From Saprospiraceae bacterium (GTDB taxonomy: Bacteria > Bacteroidota > Bacteroidia > Chitinophagales > Saprospiraceae), in assembly GCA_022842725.1 (NCBI GenBank), contig JALHOZ010000007.1, forward strand, positions 104,665 to 168,664: a stretch of DNA of 64,000 nt. The letters are read 5' to 3'. Under the pieces are notes generated by a model. It was not told the DNA's origin and searched no databases. It saw only the letters and a program-made list of their open reading frames with translations. This document shows positions 57,872 to 64,000 of the stretch, one piece after another. Positions within the stretch are counted from its first letter, which is position 1; every line of letters starts with the position of its first letter. The position numbers and the translations under genes were made by a program.

Positions 57872-58174
57872 GCGATAAATCTTCTTTGTTTTTGATCCGG
57901 CAACCTGATTTTTGCCGGATATTTTAAATCATGAGGGCAAAGGTAAGGCATTGTCAAAGGAAAAACCCAAGATTTTTTCTGAAAAGAAAAGGTAAGATAG
58001 AAAATCAAGGATTAATTGTCAGGAATTCCGTATTAAGAAACAGGAAAAAACTGTCACACCGATAAAGCAGGTTGAAGGTTCCAGTGAGGTTCAAAAGGAT
58101 TGTGGTTTAAAGGTAAATATTTACTTTCACTTAGAAAAATGTACCTGCCAGATTGCCCCAATTTGAGACCTGAT
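57872..58174. other. Intergenic region between hisS and the toxin gene
   Basis: Apart from the possible hisS promoter (57938-57945), nothing is visible: no ORF, hairpin or RNA gene. Confidence 0.5.
57938..57945 (-). promoter_or_regulatory. Possible -7 element of hisS
   Basis: CAAAGGTA on the plus strand reads TACCTTTG on the minus strand, matching TAnnTTTG, 67 bp upstream of the hisS start. The -33 element is not at the usual spacing. Confidence 0.45.
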
Positions 58175-58438
58175 TTATCGATACACGTTTTTTCGATGAC
58201 TTATGCGTCTTATATCTACTATCTTAATTTCTGAATCTACACTATACAGAACTCTGTAGTTTCCTTGGCGGAATCTCCATAGTTCATCATCTGAGGCTTT
58301 AATTTTTACGCAACCTTTGGGGTATGGGTTATCTGATAGTCTTTCAACCTTATCAAGTATTTTTATTTGTTCTTTTTGCGGTATAACTTTCAAATCTTTT
58401 AATGCTCCTTCACTAAAAACAATATCATAAGCCTCCAC
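58175..58438 (-). CDS. RelE/ParE-type toxin of a toxin-antitoxin pair
   Basis: This 87-residue protein matches the RelE/ParE fold: FSEGALKDLKVIPQKEQIKILDKVERLSDNPYPKGCVKIKASDDELWRFRQGNYRVLYSV, ending in IVDIRRISHRKNVYR. WRFRQGNYRVLY is the family signature and the final Arg/His-rich part fits the RelE mRNA-interferase site (RRISHR). The antitoxin-like gene overlaps it by 14 bp upstream, the usual order. The classification as RelE or ParE, and so mRNA or gyrase as target, is uncertain. Confidence 0.85.
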   Translation of the reverse strand: MEAYDIVFSEGALKDLKVIPQKEQIKILDKVERLSDNPYPKGCVKIKASDDELWRFRQGNYRVLYSVDSEIKIVDIRRISHRKNVYR

Positions 58439-58607
58439 CCAAAATCATATTTTTCACATCTTTGAAAGGTATTTTTTTATCATTTTTACGATTTCTGGCA
58501 ATGATAATATCCAAAAAATCAGGCCATAAATCGCCATATTTTTCCAGATCAATCTGTACATATTTCTTCTTCGTCTTATCGTCTTCCAAATATACTATTC
58601 CATCCAT
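58425..58607 (-). CDS. Putative antitoxin partner of the RelE/ParE toxin
   Basis: This 60-residue acidic-to-neutral protein (MDGIVYLEDDKTKKKYVQIDLEKYGDLWPDFLDIIIARNRKNDKKIPFKDVKNMILG) is just upstream of the toxin and overlaps it by 14 bp, as antitoxins do. Its start KKKYVQIDLEKYG resembles the short antitoxins paired with Bacteroidota RelE-like toxins. Without a DNA-binding motif in view, the call depends mainly on position. Confidence 0.6.
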   Translation of the reverse strand: MDGIVYLEDDKTKKKYVQIDLEKYGDLWPDFLDIIIARNRKNDKKIPFKDVKNMILGGGL

Positions 58608-58914
58608 AAGAAAAAAAATTTAACCATTTCTTAAATATTATAACGTTTCCAGATTTTAAAAAGTTCTGGCTCTATTCTTTAAAAAATTGAGGAAACTACA
58701 TTTTCCCTTTAATTGTGTTTATTAGTTTCAGCGCGACCTTTCATAAAAGTTCATAATTCTCAAAAAATATAAATTGTTCTTTCTTTTTGAAAAATAGAAG
58801 ACAATTGAGTCTTTTCCCCAATCACCAAACTTAAACTCTACTTTTTTCGTTCTATAAATATTCGCTTTCGCCAAAAAAAAAGTACCTATTTTTAACCGCC
58901 ACAACATCAAAAAT
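58608..58914. other. Intergenic region upstream of the DUF3575 gene
   Basis: This gap holds the presumed divergent promoters of the toxin-antitoxin pair and of the DUF3575 gene. I did not identify a convincing TAnnTTTG box. A 60-codon minus-strand frame at 58728-58910 does not look real. Confidence 0.45.
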
Positions 58915-59454
58915 ATGTCAAAATATATCTTACTTCTTTTATTTCTTGTTCCGTATATCTTATTCGCACAAAAACAGGAATCAAAGTCTTATCCCTACAA
59001 AATGGCTGTCAAAACCAATATTTTGAACATCCTCATCATTCCTTCACTGCATGTCGAATACAGAATAACAAAAAAGTCATCGGTTGTAGCCAATTTTCAC
59101 CGGGGCAATCTCGTATTTTTTACTGAAAACAATTGGTTGAATACCACCCTGGACTACCGAAGATATTTTGCCAAATCAACGTCAGACGCTTTGAGAGGAT
59201 TTTATCTATCCGGAGGTTTTGCCTATCATTATGATTATGATGATGTCATTCTGGATGACATGGATCAGGTGGTCAAAACAGGAAAATCCAAAATAGGTGG
59301 TGTATTCCGCACCGGATACCAATTTGGTCTTTCCAAACATTTTTTAATGGACCTGGGTGTTGGCCTCGCCATCCTCAGTGACGTTCATGAATACCGAAAG
59401 GACCCTGTCGAAGCCGAAGGCAGGCTCATGGCAGGTATCGGCTACCGGTTTTAA
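58915..59454 (+). CDS. DUF3575 outer-membrane beta-barrel-like protein
   Basis: This 179-residue protein has a signal peptide (about residues 1-19, LLLLFLVPYILFAQ) and then the DUF3575 pattern: MAVKTNILNILIIPSLHVEYRITKKSSVVANFHRG, TLDYRRYFAK, GFYLSGGFAYHYDYDD, FRTGYQFGLSKHFLMDLGVGLA, ending GIGYRF. The terminal aromatic residue and strand periodicity fit an eight-stranded barrel-like outer-membrane protein, common in Bacteroidota. A bidirectional hairpin separates it from the AbgT gene. Confidence 0.75.
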   Translation: MSKYILLLLFLVPYILFAQKQESKSYPYKMAVKTNILNILIIPSLHVEYRITKKSSVVANFHRGNLVFFTENNWLNTTLDYRRYFAKSTSDALRGFYLSGGFAYHYDYDDVILDDMDQVVKTGKSKIGGVFRTGYQFGLSKHFLMDLGVGLAILSDVHEYRKDPVEAEGRLMAGIGYRF

Positions 59455-59455
59455 G

Positions 59456-59497
59456 AAATAAAAAATCCCAAACAAGGTTTATGATTTGGGATTTTTT
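59456..59497. terminator. Bidirectional terminator between the DUF3575 and AbgT genes
   Basis: ATCCCAAA (59465-59472) pairs with TTTGGGAT (59485-59492), flanked by an A-run on the left and a T-run on the right. It terminates transcripts from both convergent genes. Confidence 0.8.
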
Positions 59498-59526
59498 AAA
59501 AAACGATATAAACTATTTATAACCTT

Positions 59527-61077
59527 TTATTTCGGTATATATTCATAAGTCGATTGCAAACCGAGTGGTATGTCAAGTCCCCAATAAATCAATAAATATA
59601 TCGTCCAACATATGATAAATGTTATTGTGTAAGGTAACATGATAGAAACAAGTGTTCCTATACCGGTAGACTTAACGTATTTATGGCAAAAGACGACCAC
59701 CAATGGAAAATATGGCATCAACGGTGTAATGATATTCGATACAGAGTCCCCTACCCTGTATCCTGCCTGAGTAAGATCAGGAGAAATACCCAATTGCATC
59801 AACATCGGCACCAAAATGGGCGACATCAAAGCCCATTTGGCAGAGGCAGATCCGATAAAAAGATTGACAAACGAAGTCAAAAATATAATACCAACCACAG
59901 TAACCTGTGGGGGCAATTGCAGACTTCTCAAGCCATCTGCTCCTTTCAACGCAAGCAAAGCTCCAATGTTGGATTTGGTAAAAGCATCAATAAACAAAGC
60001 ACAGAAAAAAGCCATCACAATATAATAACTCATTCCATTCATTGACTTGGACATACTGTCAATAACTTCTTTGGTTTTGGTAAAAGTGCCTGACATATAT
60101 CCGTAAATAATTCCAGGAATCAGAAAAACCACAAAAATGATCGGAACAATAGACTTCATTAACGGTGCTTTAATATCTGTCAGAACGCCTTCTTCTGAAC
60201 GCAGTGCAGAACCTTCAGGAATCGCCCATAAAGCAAGTAAAACAAGCATAACCACCATAGCCAGTACAGAATAATAAAAACTCGTTTTTTCCTTTTTATT
60301 TAATGGATCCATCGTTCCTTTTGGCAATTCAGCATCTGCATCAACCGGAGAATTAGCGTTAAGTCTGGGCTCAATTACTTTATCCGTAAGATACCAGCCC
60401 AAAATGATAAGAAGAATACTGGATGATCCGGTAAAAAACCAATTGTTCAACGGATTTAACTCTATTACAGGGTCAATAATTCTGGCAGCAGACTGCGTAA
60501 ATCCCTGCAAAAGCGGATCAATACCTGACGGTACAAAGTTAGCACTGAATCCTCCCGAAACACCTGCAAAAGCAGCAGCGATACCAGCCAAAGGGTGCCT
60601 TCCCGCTGAATAAAAGATAACTCCGGCAATCGGAATTACTAATACATATCCTGCGTCTGTCGCTGTGTGTGACAAAATAGCCACCAAAATCATCATTGGC
60701 GTAAGAAGCTTTTTAGGAGTAAAACTCAGAAGGGTTTTCAGACCCGCATTGATAAATCCTGCATGTTCTGCAACTCCAACCCCTAACATGGCAACAAGCA
60801 CGATTCCCAAAGGAGCAAATCCGGTAAAGGTGGTCACCATCCCTGATAAAAATTCTGCAAATGCTTTTCCTGTAAGCATGTTGTTGACAACAATCGGAGA
60901 GCCCGATCTTGGATCTATTTCTGTAAAAATAATACCTGACATTAACCAGGATAAACACCAGACAAAAATCATTAAAACTAAAAATAATATCGCCGGATCA
61001 GGAAGTTTGTTACCTGCTCTTTCAATAAAGTTTAATGCTTTGTTGATAAAACCTTTCGGGGCTGCTTGTTGATTCAT
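59527..61077 (-). CDS. AbgT family transporter
   Basis: This 516-residue membrane protein matches AbgT (p-aminobenzoyl-glutamate transporter) family: FINKALNFIERAGNKLPDPAILFLVLMIFVW, FTGFAPLGIVLVAMLGVGVAEHAGFI, FVPSGIDPLLQGFT, and the C-terminal FVNLFIGSASAKWALMSPILVPMLM. Eight or more transmembrane helices and two re-entrant hairpins are expected for the family. Family members move p-aminobenzoyl-glutamate or export sulfonamides; the substrate here is not known. No abgA/abgB peptidase gene is adjacent. It is divergent from the sulfur operon. Confidence 0.93.
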   Translation of the reverse strand: MNQQAAPKGFINKALNFIERAGNKLPDPAILFLVLMIFVWCLSWLMSGIIFTEIDPRSGSPIVVNNMLTGKAFAEFLSGMVTTFTGFAPLGIVLVAMLGVGVAEHAGFINAGLKTLLSFTPKKLLTPMMILVAILSHTATDAGYVLVIPIAGVIFYSAGRHPLAGIAAAFAGVSGGFSANFVPSGIDPLLQGFTQSAARIIDPVIELNPLNNWFFTGSSSILLIILGWYLTDKVIEPRLNANSPVDADAELPKGTMDPLNKKEKTSFYYSVLAMVVMLVLLALWAIPEGSALRSEEGVLTDIKAPLMKSIVPIIFVVFLIPGIIYGYMSGTFTKTKEVIDSMSKSMNGMSYYIVMAFFCALFIDAFTKSNIGALLALKGADGLRSLQLPPQVTVVGIIFLTSFVNLFIGSASAKWALMSPILVPMLMQLGISPDLTQAGYRVGDSVSNIITPLMPYFPLVVVFCHKYVKSTGIGTLVSIMLPYTITFIICWTIYLLIYWGLDIPLGLQSTYEYIPK

Positions 61078-61459
61078 GTTTTGGTCGATTGTTTGTTTAT
61101 ATAATGGAATCCATCGTATCTTCTTTGAGAAGAAGTGCTAAAGTAGAAAATATTTGAAATACCAAGCCCCTTTTTCTTTGAAAAAAATATAAGGCTTGCC
61201 TTTAAAGACAAATCAGATTTCATTTTCAGGTAGTCGTTCCACCGAAAATCCTCAAAAAAAATTAAATATTAAATTATTTTGACCCCTAAAATAAAAAATC
61301 TGAAAACTCTTTTTACAAATGTTTAAAGTCATATATACTGATAATCAATATCATCTGCACCGGTCACAGACAGCCTTACATTTGTATTGTGTTATTTGTA
61401 ATTCCATATCGAAGGAATCCAAATCAAACACAAATCCAAAAACTTCTAAAACCATTACA
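61078..61459. other. Divergent intergenic region (AbgT / SQR-like genes)
   Basis: It holds the promoter box at 61377-61384 for the sulfur operon. A plus-strand frame upstream of 61460 (from 61319) is open but does not look like protein. For the AbgT gene, TACTTTAG on the minus strand near 61138 is one mismatch from the TAnnTTTG box. Nothing else was recognised. Confidence 0.5.
61377..61384 (+). promoter_or_regulatory. -7 element of the sulfur operon
   Basis: TACATTTG matches TAnnTTTG, 75 bp upstream of the preferred start at 61460. The ATG at 61319 lies upstream of this box and is therefore not the likely start. Confidence 0.55.
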
Positions 61460-62701
61460 ATGAAACATAAAAAAAATATCCTCATCCTTGGTGCCGGCAC
61501 AGCAGGTACTATTATGGCTAATCAACTGGTCAAAGAAGTGGATCCACATACATGGAATATCACCATTGCCGATGCTACGAATACGCATTATTACCAACCC
61601 GGATTTTTATTTCTTCCATTTGGTATATATGATGAAGAAGATGTCAAAAAACCGATTCGAAGTTTTCTTCCTGATGAAGTAAAATTTATTCAGGATAAAG
61701 CCAGTGAAATCAAATCCGAGGAACAACAAGTCCTTTTTGAAAGCGGGAAAACCATCCATTACGATGTCCTTATCATCGCTACCGGCTCCACTATTGATTC
61801 TTCCGAAATCGAAGGTATGAACGGTCCCGAATGGCGAAAATCCATCTTTGACTTTTATACCTTTGAAGGAGCAAAAGCACTTCGCGAAAAACTGGCAACC
61901 TGGGAAGGCGGAAAACTCGTGGTTCACATCACAGAAATGCCGATCAAATGTCCGGTCGCCCCTTTGGAATTTTCATTTCTGGCCGACGATTATTTTGGCA
62001 AAAAAGGTATGCGTGACAAAGTCGACATTACTTATGTGACTCCTTTGAGCGGCGCATTTACCAAACCAAGGGCAACCCAAAAACTGGAATATCTGCTCAA
62101 AGAAAAAAACATCAACATTGTTTCTGACTTTGCCATCGAAAGTGTGGATAATGAAAATAAATCCATCAAAGATTACAGCGGAAAAGAAGTGCCTTTTGAC
62201 CTGCTGGTGACCGTACCTACCAATAAAGGCAGTCAGGTCATCGAACAATCAGGGCTCGGCGACGAACTCAATTTTGTACCCACAGACAAAGGTACATTGC
62301 AGTCTAAGGTGTCAGCCAACATCTTTGTGCTCGGCGACGCTACCAATATACCTACGTCAAAAGCCGGTTCAGTCACCCATTTTCAGGCAGAAATCCTTTT
62401 TGAAAACGTATTGAGGTTCATCCGTAAAGAAGAATTACTTCCAGAATTTGATGGTCATGCCAATTGTTTTATCGAAACGGGTAAAGGCAAAGCCCTGCTC
62501 ATCGACTTCAATTACGACCACGAACCGGTGGAAGGTACCTTCCCGATTGCGGGCATCGGACCACTCAGATTGCTCAAAGAAAGCCGTATGAATCACTGGG
62601 GCAAGCTCGCTTTCCGATGGGTTTATTGGAATATGTTGCTCAAAGCACGTCCGATACCTTTTGTCAAAGCGCGAATGTCACTTGCAGGTAAAAATTTTTA
62701 A
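61460..62701 (+). CDS. Sulfide:quinone oxidoreductase-like FAD/NAD(P) oxidoreductase
   Basis: The preferred start at 61460 gives 413 residues beginning MKHKKNILILGAGTAGTIMANQL, a Rossmann GxGxxG motif. DVLIIATGS is the second nucleotide-binding signature and VLGDATNIPTSKAGSVTHFQAEI the FAD-binding end. KCPVAPLEFSF has the conserved SQR Cys. A second, HANCFIETGKGKALLIDFNY, has the family's C-terminal Cys region. SQR enzymes oxidise sulfide to persulfide/sulfur and pass electrons to quinone; which SQR type is unclear. It heads an operon with DsrC/TusE-like and DsrE2-like genes, in agreement with sulfur oxidation. Confidence 0.85.
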   Translation: MKHKKNILILGAGTAGTIMANQLVKEVDPHTWNITIADATNTHYYQPGFLFLPFGIYDEEDVKKPIRSFLPDEVKFIQDKASEIKSEEQQVLFESGKTIHYDVLIIATGSTIDSSEIEGMNGPEWRKSIFDFYTFEGAKALREKLATWEGGKLVVHITEMPIKCPVAPLEFSFLADDYFGKKGMRDKVDITYVTPLSGAFTKPRATQKLEYLLKEKNINIVSDFAIESVDNENKSIKDYSGKEVPFDLLVTVPTNKGSQVIEQSGLGDELNFVPTDKGTLQSKVSANIFVLGDATNIPTSKAGSVTHFQAEILFENVLRFIRKEELLPEFDGHANCFIETGKGKALLIDFNYDHEPVEGTFPIAGIGPLRLLKESRMNHWGKLAFRWVYWNMLLKARPIPFVKARMSLAGKNF

Positions 62702-62714
62702 ACTCAAAATATTA

Positions 62715-63029
62715 ATGATCATGTTAAAAGAATTAGTTGGTAACACCATAGATGTCAATGAAGAAGGTTTCATGACAGACTTTACACAATGGAACACCCA
62801 AATCGGGGAAGCATTAGCCACAGAAAATGAAATCAGTATGACGCCAAAACACTGGGAAGTCATCACATATATTCAGACAGAATATAAAAATAATGTTCCC
62901 CTCAGTATCCGGAAAATCGGAAAAAGTGGTGTCGTGGACATCAAGGAGTTTTATACTTTATTTCCCAATGCTCCTCTGAAAACCGCTACAAAAATCGCCG
63001 GTATTCCTAAACCCGTAAGTTGTATTTAA
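62715..63029 (+). CDS. DsrC/TusE-family sulfur carrier with a single C-terminal Cys
   Basis: From 62715 the protein has 104 residues (or 102 from an ATG at 62721). It matches DsrC/TusE: GFMTDFTQWNTQIGEALA, ISMTPKHWEVITYIQTEY, ending ATKIAGIPKPVSCI. The Cys before the last residue (CysA) is present, but the second Cys of dissimilatory DsrC (about 10 residues earlier, in CKIAG) is Thr here. This is the TusE-like single-Cys form, which relays sulfur as a persulfide but cannot form the DsrC trisulfide. It lies 13 bp after the SQR-like gene and 19 bp before the DsrE2 gene. The frame continues further upstream (from 62661), overlapping the SQR gene, but that would not be the family start. Confidence 0.9.
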   Translation: MIMLKELVGNTIDVNEEGFMTDFTQWNTQIGEALATENEISMTPKHWEVITYIQTEYKNNVPLSIRKIGKSGVVDIKEFYTLFPNAPLKTATKIAGIPKPVSCI

Positions 63030-63048
63030 TAAACAAAAAACAAAAATC

Positions 63049-63528
63049 ATGGAAGATCAAGGTCAAGTCAAAAAAATGATGATTATCCTTTCCAAAGCAA
63101 CATTGGAAAATGTATATGCTTGTTTTGTACTGGCGAATGGTGCCAGAATGGAAGGTATTCAGGCTGAAATATTTTTTACTTTTTTCGGATTGGAAGCCAT
63201 CCATCAGAAAAAACTCGAACATTTACACATTGCTACCGTAGGTAATCCCGCTATGCATATGCCTACCATGCTCGGAGGACTTCCGGGAGTCGAAGCATTA
63301 GCTACATCAATGATGAAAAAAGAAATGGAAAAACTCGACATGCCACCCGTCCGGGAATTTTTGGAAATATTATCCGCTTCAGGAGTGAAAATGTGGGCTT
63401 GCAAACTGGCCATGGACATGTTTCACTACAAAGAAGAAGATCTGATTCCTGAATTGGACGGCGTGCTTACAGTCGGTGATTTTTACAAACAAGGAAGCGG
63501 TGTGGGAACACACATGTTGTTTATATAA
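63049..63528 (+). CDS. DsrE/DsrF/DrsH-like (DsrE2) sulfurtransferase-related protein
   Basis: This 159-residue protein matches the DsrE2 group: KKMMIILSKATLENVYACFVLANGARMEGIQAEIFFTFFGLEAI at the N-terminus, SASGVKMWACKLAMDMF (with the conserved Cys) and VGDFYKQGSGVGTHMLFI at the end. DsrE-like proteins bind and transfer persulfide sulfur. Its membership of the SQR/DsrC operon supports sulfur relay from oxidised sulfide to an unknown acceptor. Confidence 0.9.
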   Translation: MEDQGQVKKMMIILSKATLENVYACFVLANGARMEGIQAEIFFTFFGLEAIHQKKLEHLHIATVGNPAMHMPTMLGGLPGVEALATSMMKKEMEKLDMPPVREFLEILSASGVKMWACKLAMDMFHYKEEDLIPELDGVLTVGDFYKQGSGVGTHMLFI

Positions 63529-63565
63529 ATACCTTCCTTATCATAATATATTTCTCATTTATTTT

Positions 63566-63602
63566 CGGTTTTGTCCCTTTAACTTCTGAAGGGACGAAAC
63601 CG
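63566..63602. terminator. Strong hairpin between the sulfur operon and ferredoxin genes
   Basis: CGGTTTTGTCCCTT (63566-63579) pairs with AAGGGACGAAACCG (63589-63602), 14 bp with one G-U, between convergent genes. It lacks a T-tract on either side, so it is an atypical terminator or an RNA-processing structure. Confidence 0.5.
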
Positions 63603-63658
63603 GAATAAAAAGACTTAAGAATTCATGCTGTAAAAAGGAAAAACATATTACCCATTTC

Positions 63659-63886
63659 TCACAATTTCGCCACCCTGATGATTTTTACCGGGCAGATGCG
63701 GGCAGCCAACTCGTTTTCTTCCCACTCTTCATCAAAGGTATTAAGGATGTAATACCCTTTTTTGTCTTTGCAACCGACCAAAGTACATTTGCCATCTTTT
63801 TTGGACATGCGCCATCGGTTTGGGGAAGCCTCCACACAGGCATTACACCCGATACATTTTTCTCTTTGTTGTACGATTTGTATCAT
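63659..63886 (-). CDS. 4Fe-4S ferredoxin
   Basis: This 75-residue electron carrier has one [4Fe-4S] site: CIGCNAC (Cys11, Cys14, Cys17) and CPV near residue 65. It resembles single-cluster ferredoxins of Bacteroidota, with ASPNRWRMSKKDGKCTL in between. Its start overlaps the stop of the upstream peptidase-like gene (ATGA), which shows translational coupling. Confidence 0.85.
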   Translation of the reverse strand: MIQIVQQREKCIGCNACVEASPNRWRMSKKDGKCTLVGCKDKKGYYILNTFDEEWEENELAARICPVKIIRVAKL

Positions 63887-64000
63887 GGATTTTCCACTAC
63901 TTTGTACAACTTGTCAGAAGGTCGGATTTTTTCCGGAATACCTACGGTAAAACTGGTTCCACGTTCGACTTTTGTCACAGGAATGCCGTTGACCCTGAGT
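63883..64000 (-). CDS. 3' end of a probable U32-family peptidase gene (partial)
   Basis: The last 38 codons and a TGA are visible (VNGIPVTKVERG...IPEKIRPSDKLYKVVENP). The ending resembles the C-terminus of Bacteroidota U32 peptidase-family proteins. The rest lies beyond the window edge, so the call is tentative. The stop overlaps the ferredoxin start, so the two genes form a pair. Confidence 0.5.
   Translation of the reverse strand, partial: LRVNGIPVTKVERGTSFTVGIPEKIRPSDKLYKVVENP

Noticed and set aside
58728..58910. 60-codon minus-strand ORF between the antitoxin and DUF3575 genes
   Set aside because: It has no recognisable motif, ends in an AT-rich region and would occupy the promoter region of the DUF3575 gene.
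1..64000. tRNA, rRNA and CRISPR arrays
   Set aside because: No cloverleaf-like sequence, rRNA segment or regularly spaced short repeats were recognised by reading. A tRNAscan or CRISPR search would be needed to exclude them.

Overview
The window looks like chromosomal DNA of an AT-rich Bacteroidota bacterium, most likely in or near the Saprospiria. Evidence: a type IX secretion (T9SS) C-terminal sorting domain, Bacteroidota-restricted families (DUF4199, DUF3575), -7 promoter boxes of the TAnnTTTG type, an absence of obvious Shine-Dalgarno sequences, and giant SdrD_B/DUF11 surface proteins. The species assignment is inference. No rRNA, tRNA or CRISPR array was recognised.

Layout. (1) 1-12079, minus: the first 4026 codons of a giant secreted repeat protein that runs off the left edge (signal peptide, propeller-like region, 14 DUF11 repeats and at least 9 SdrD_B/Cna-B-like repeats). 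(2) 12.1-16.2 kb: a gap with two minus-strand terminators, then a thioredoxin-fold/PKD/SprB-like protein with a T9SS tail. (3) 16.2-38.1 kb: mostly housekeeping and envelope genes: polysaccharide deacetylase, gltX, a pbpC / alpha-2-macroglobulin operon, a beta-helix protein, an Rpn-type nuclease, a YkuK-type RNase H fold protein, a DUF819 permease, an RsmI-like methyltransferase with glgB, an outer-membrane protein, an ArsC-like protein, and a GT2/DUF4199 pair. (4) 38.1-45.2 kb: an accessory-looking block: a three-gene operon (DUF4956 membrane protein, HlyD-like adaptor, TolC-like channel) bracketed by imperfect direct repeats, then two AT-rich lipoprotein genes, one with an HExxHxxxH motif. 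(5) 45.2-57.9 kb: a barrel-like protein, rarA, an RND efflux operon (adaptor, pump, TolC), sucA, a 246-bp MITE-like element with perfect inverted repeats and a 4-bp target duplication, and hisS. (6) 58.1-64 kb: a RelE/ParE toxin-antitoxin pair, a DUF3575 protein, an AbgT transporter, a sulfur-handling operon (SQR-like flavoprotein, single-Cys DsrC/TusE protein, DsrE2-like protein), a ferredoxin, and the 3' end of a probable U32 peptidase gene.

How genes work together. The RND operon is a complete adaptor/pump/channel set. The 38.5-41.5 kb operon has the same adaptor and channel but no recognisable pump; a DUF4956 protein stands in the inner-membrane position. This is the best candidate here for an undescribed envelope-spanning system. 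PbpC and the alpha-2-macroglobulin lipoprotein form a known cell-wall repair/protease-trap pair. The SQR-like/DsrC/DsrE2 genes suggest persulfide oxidation and sulfur relay.
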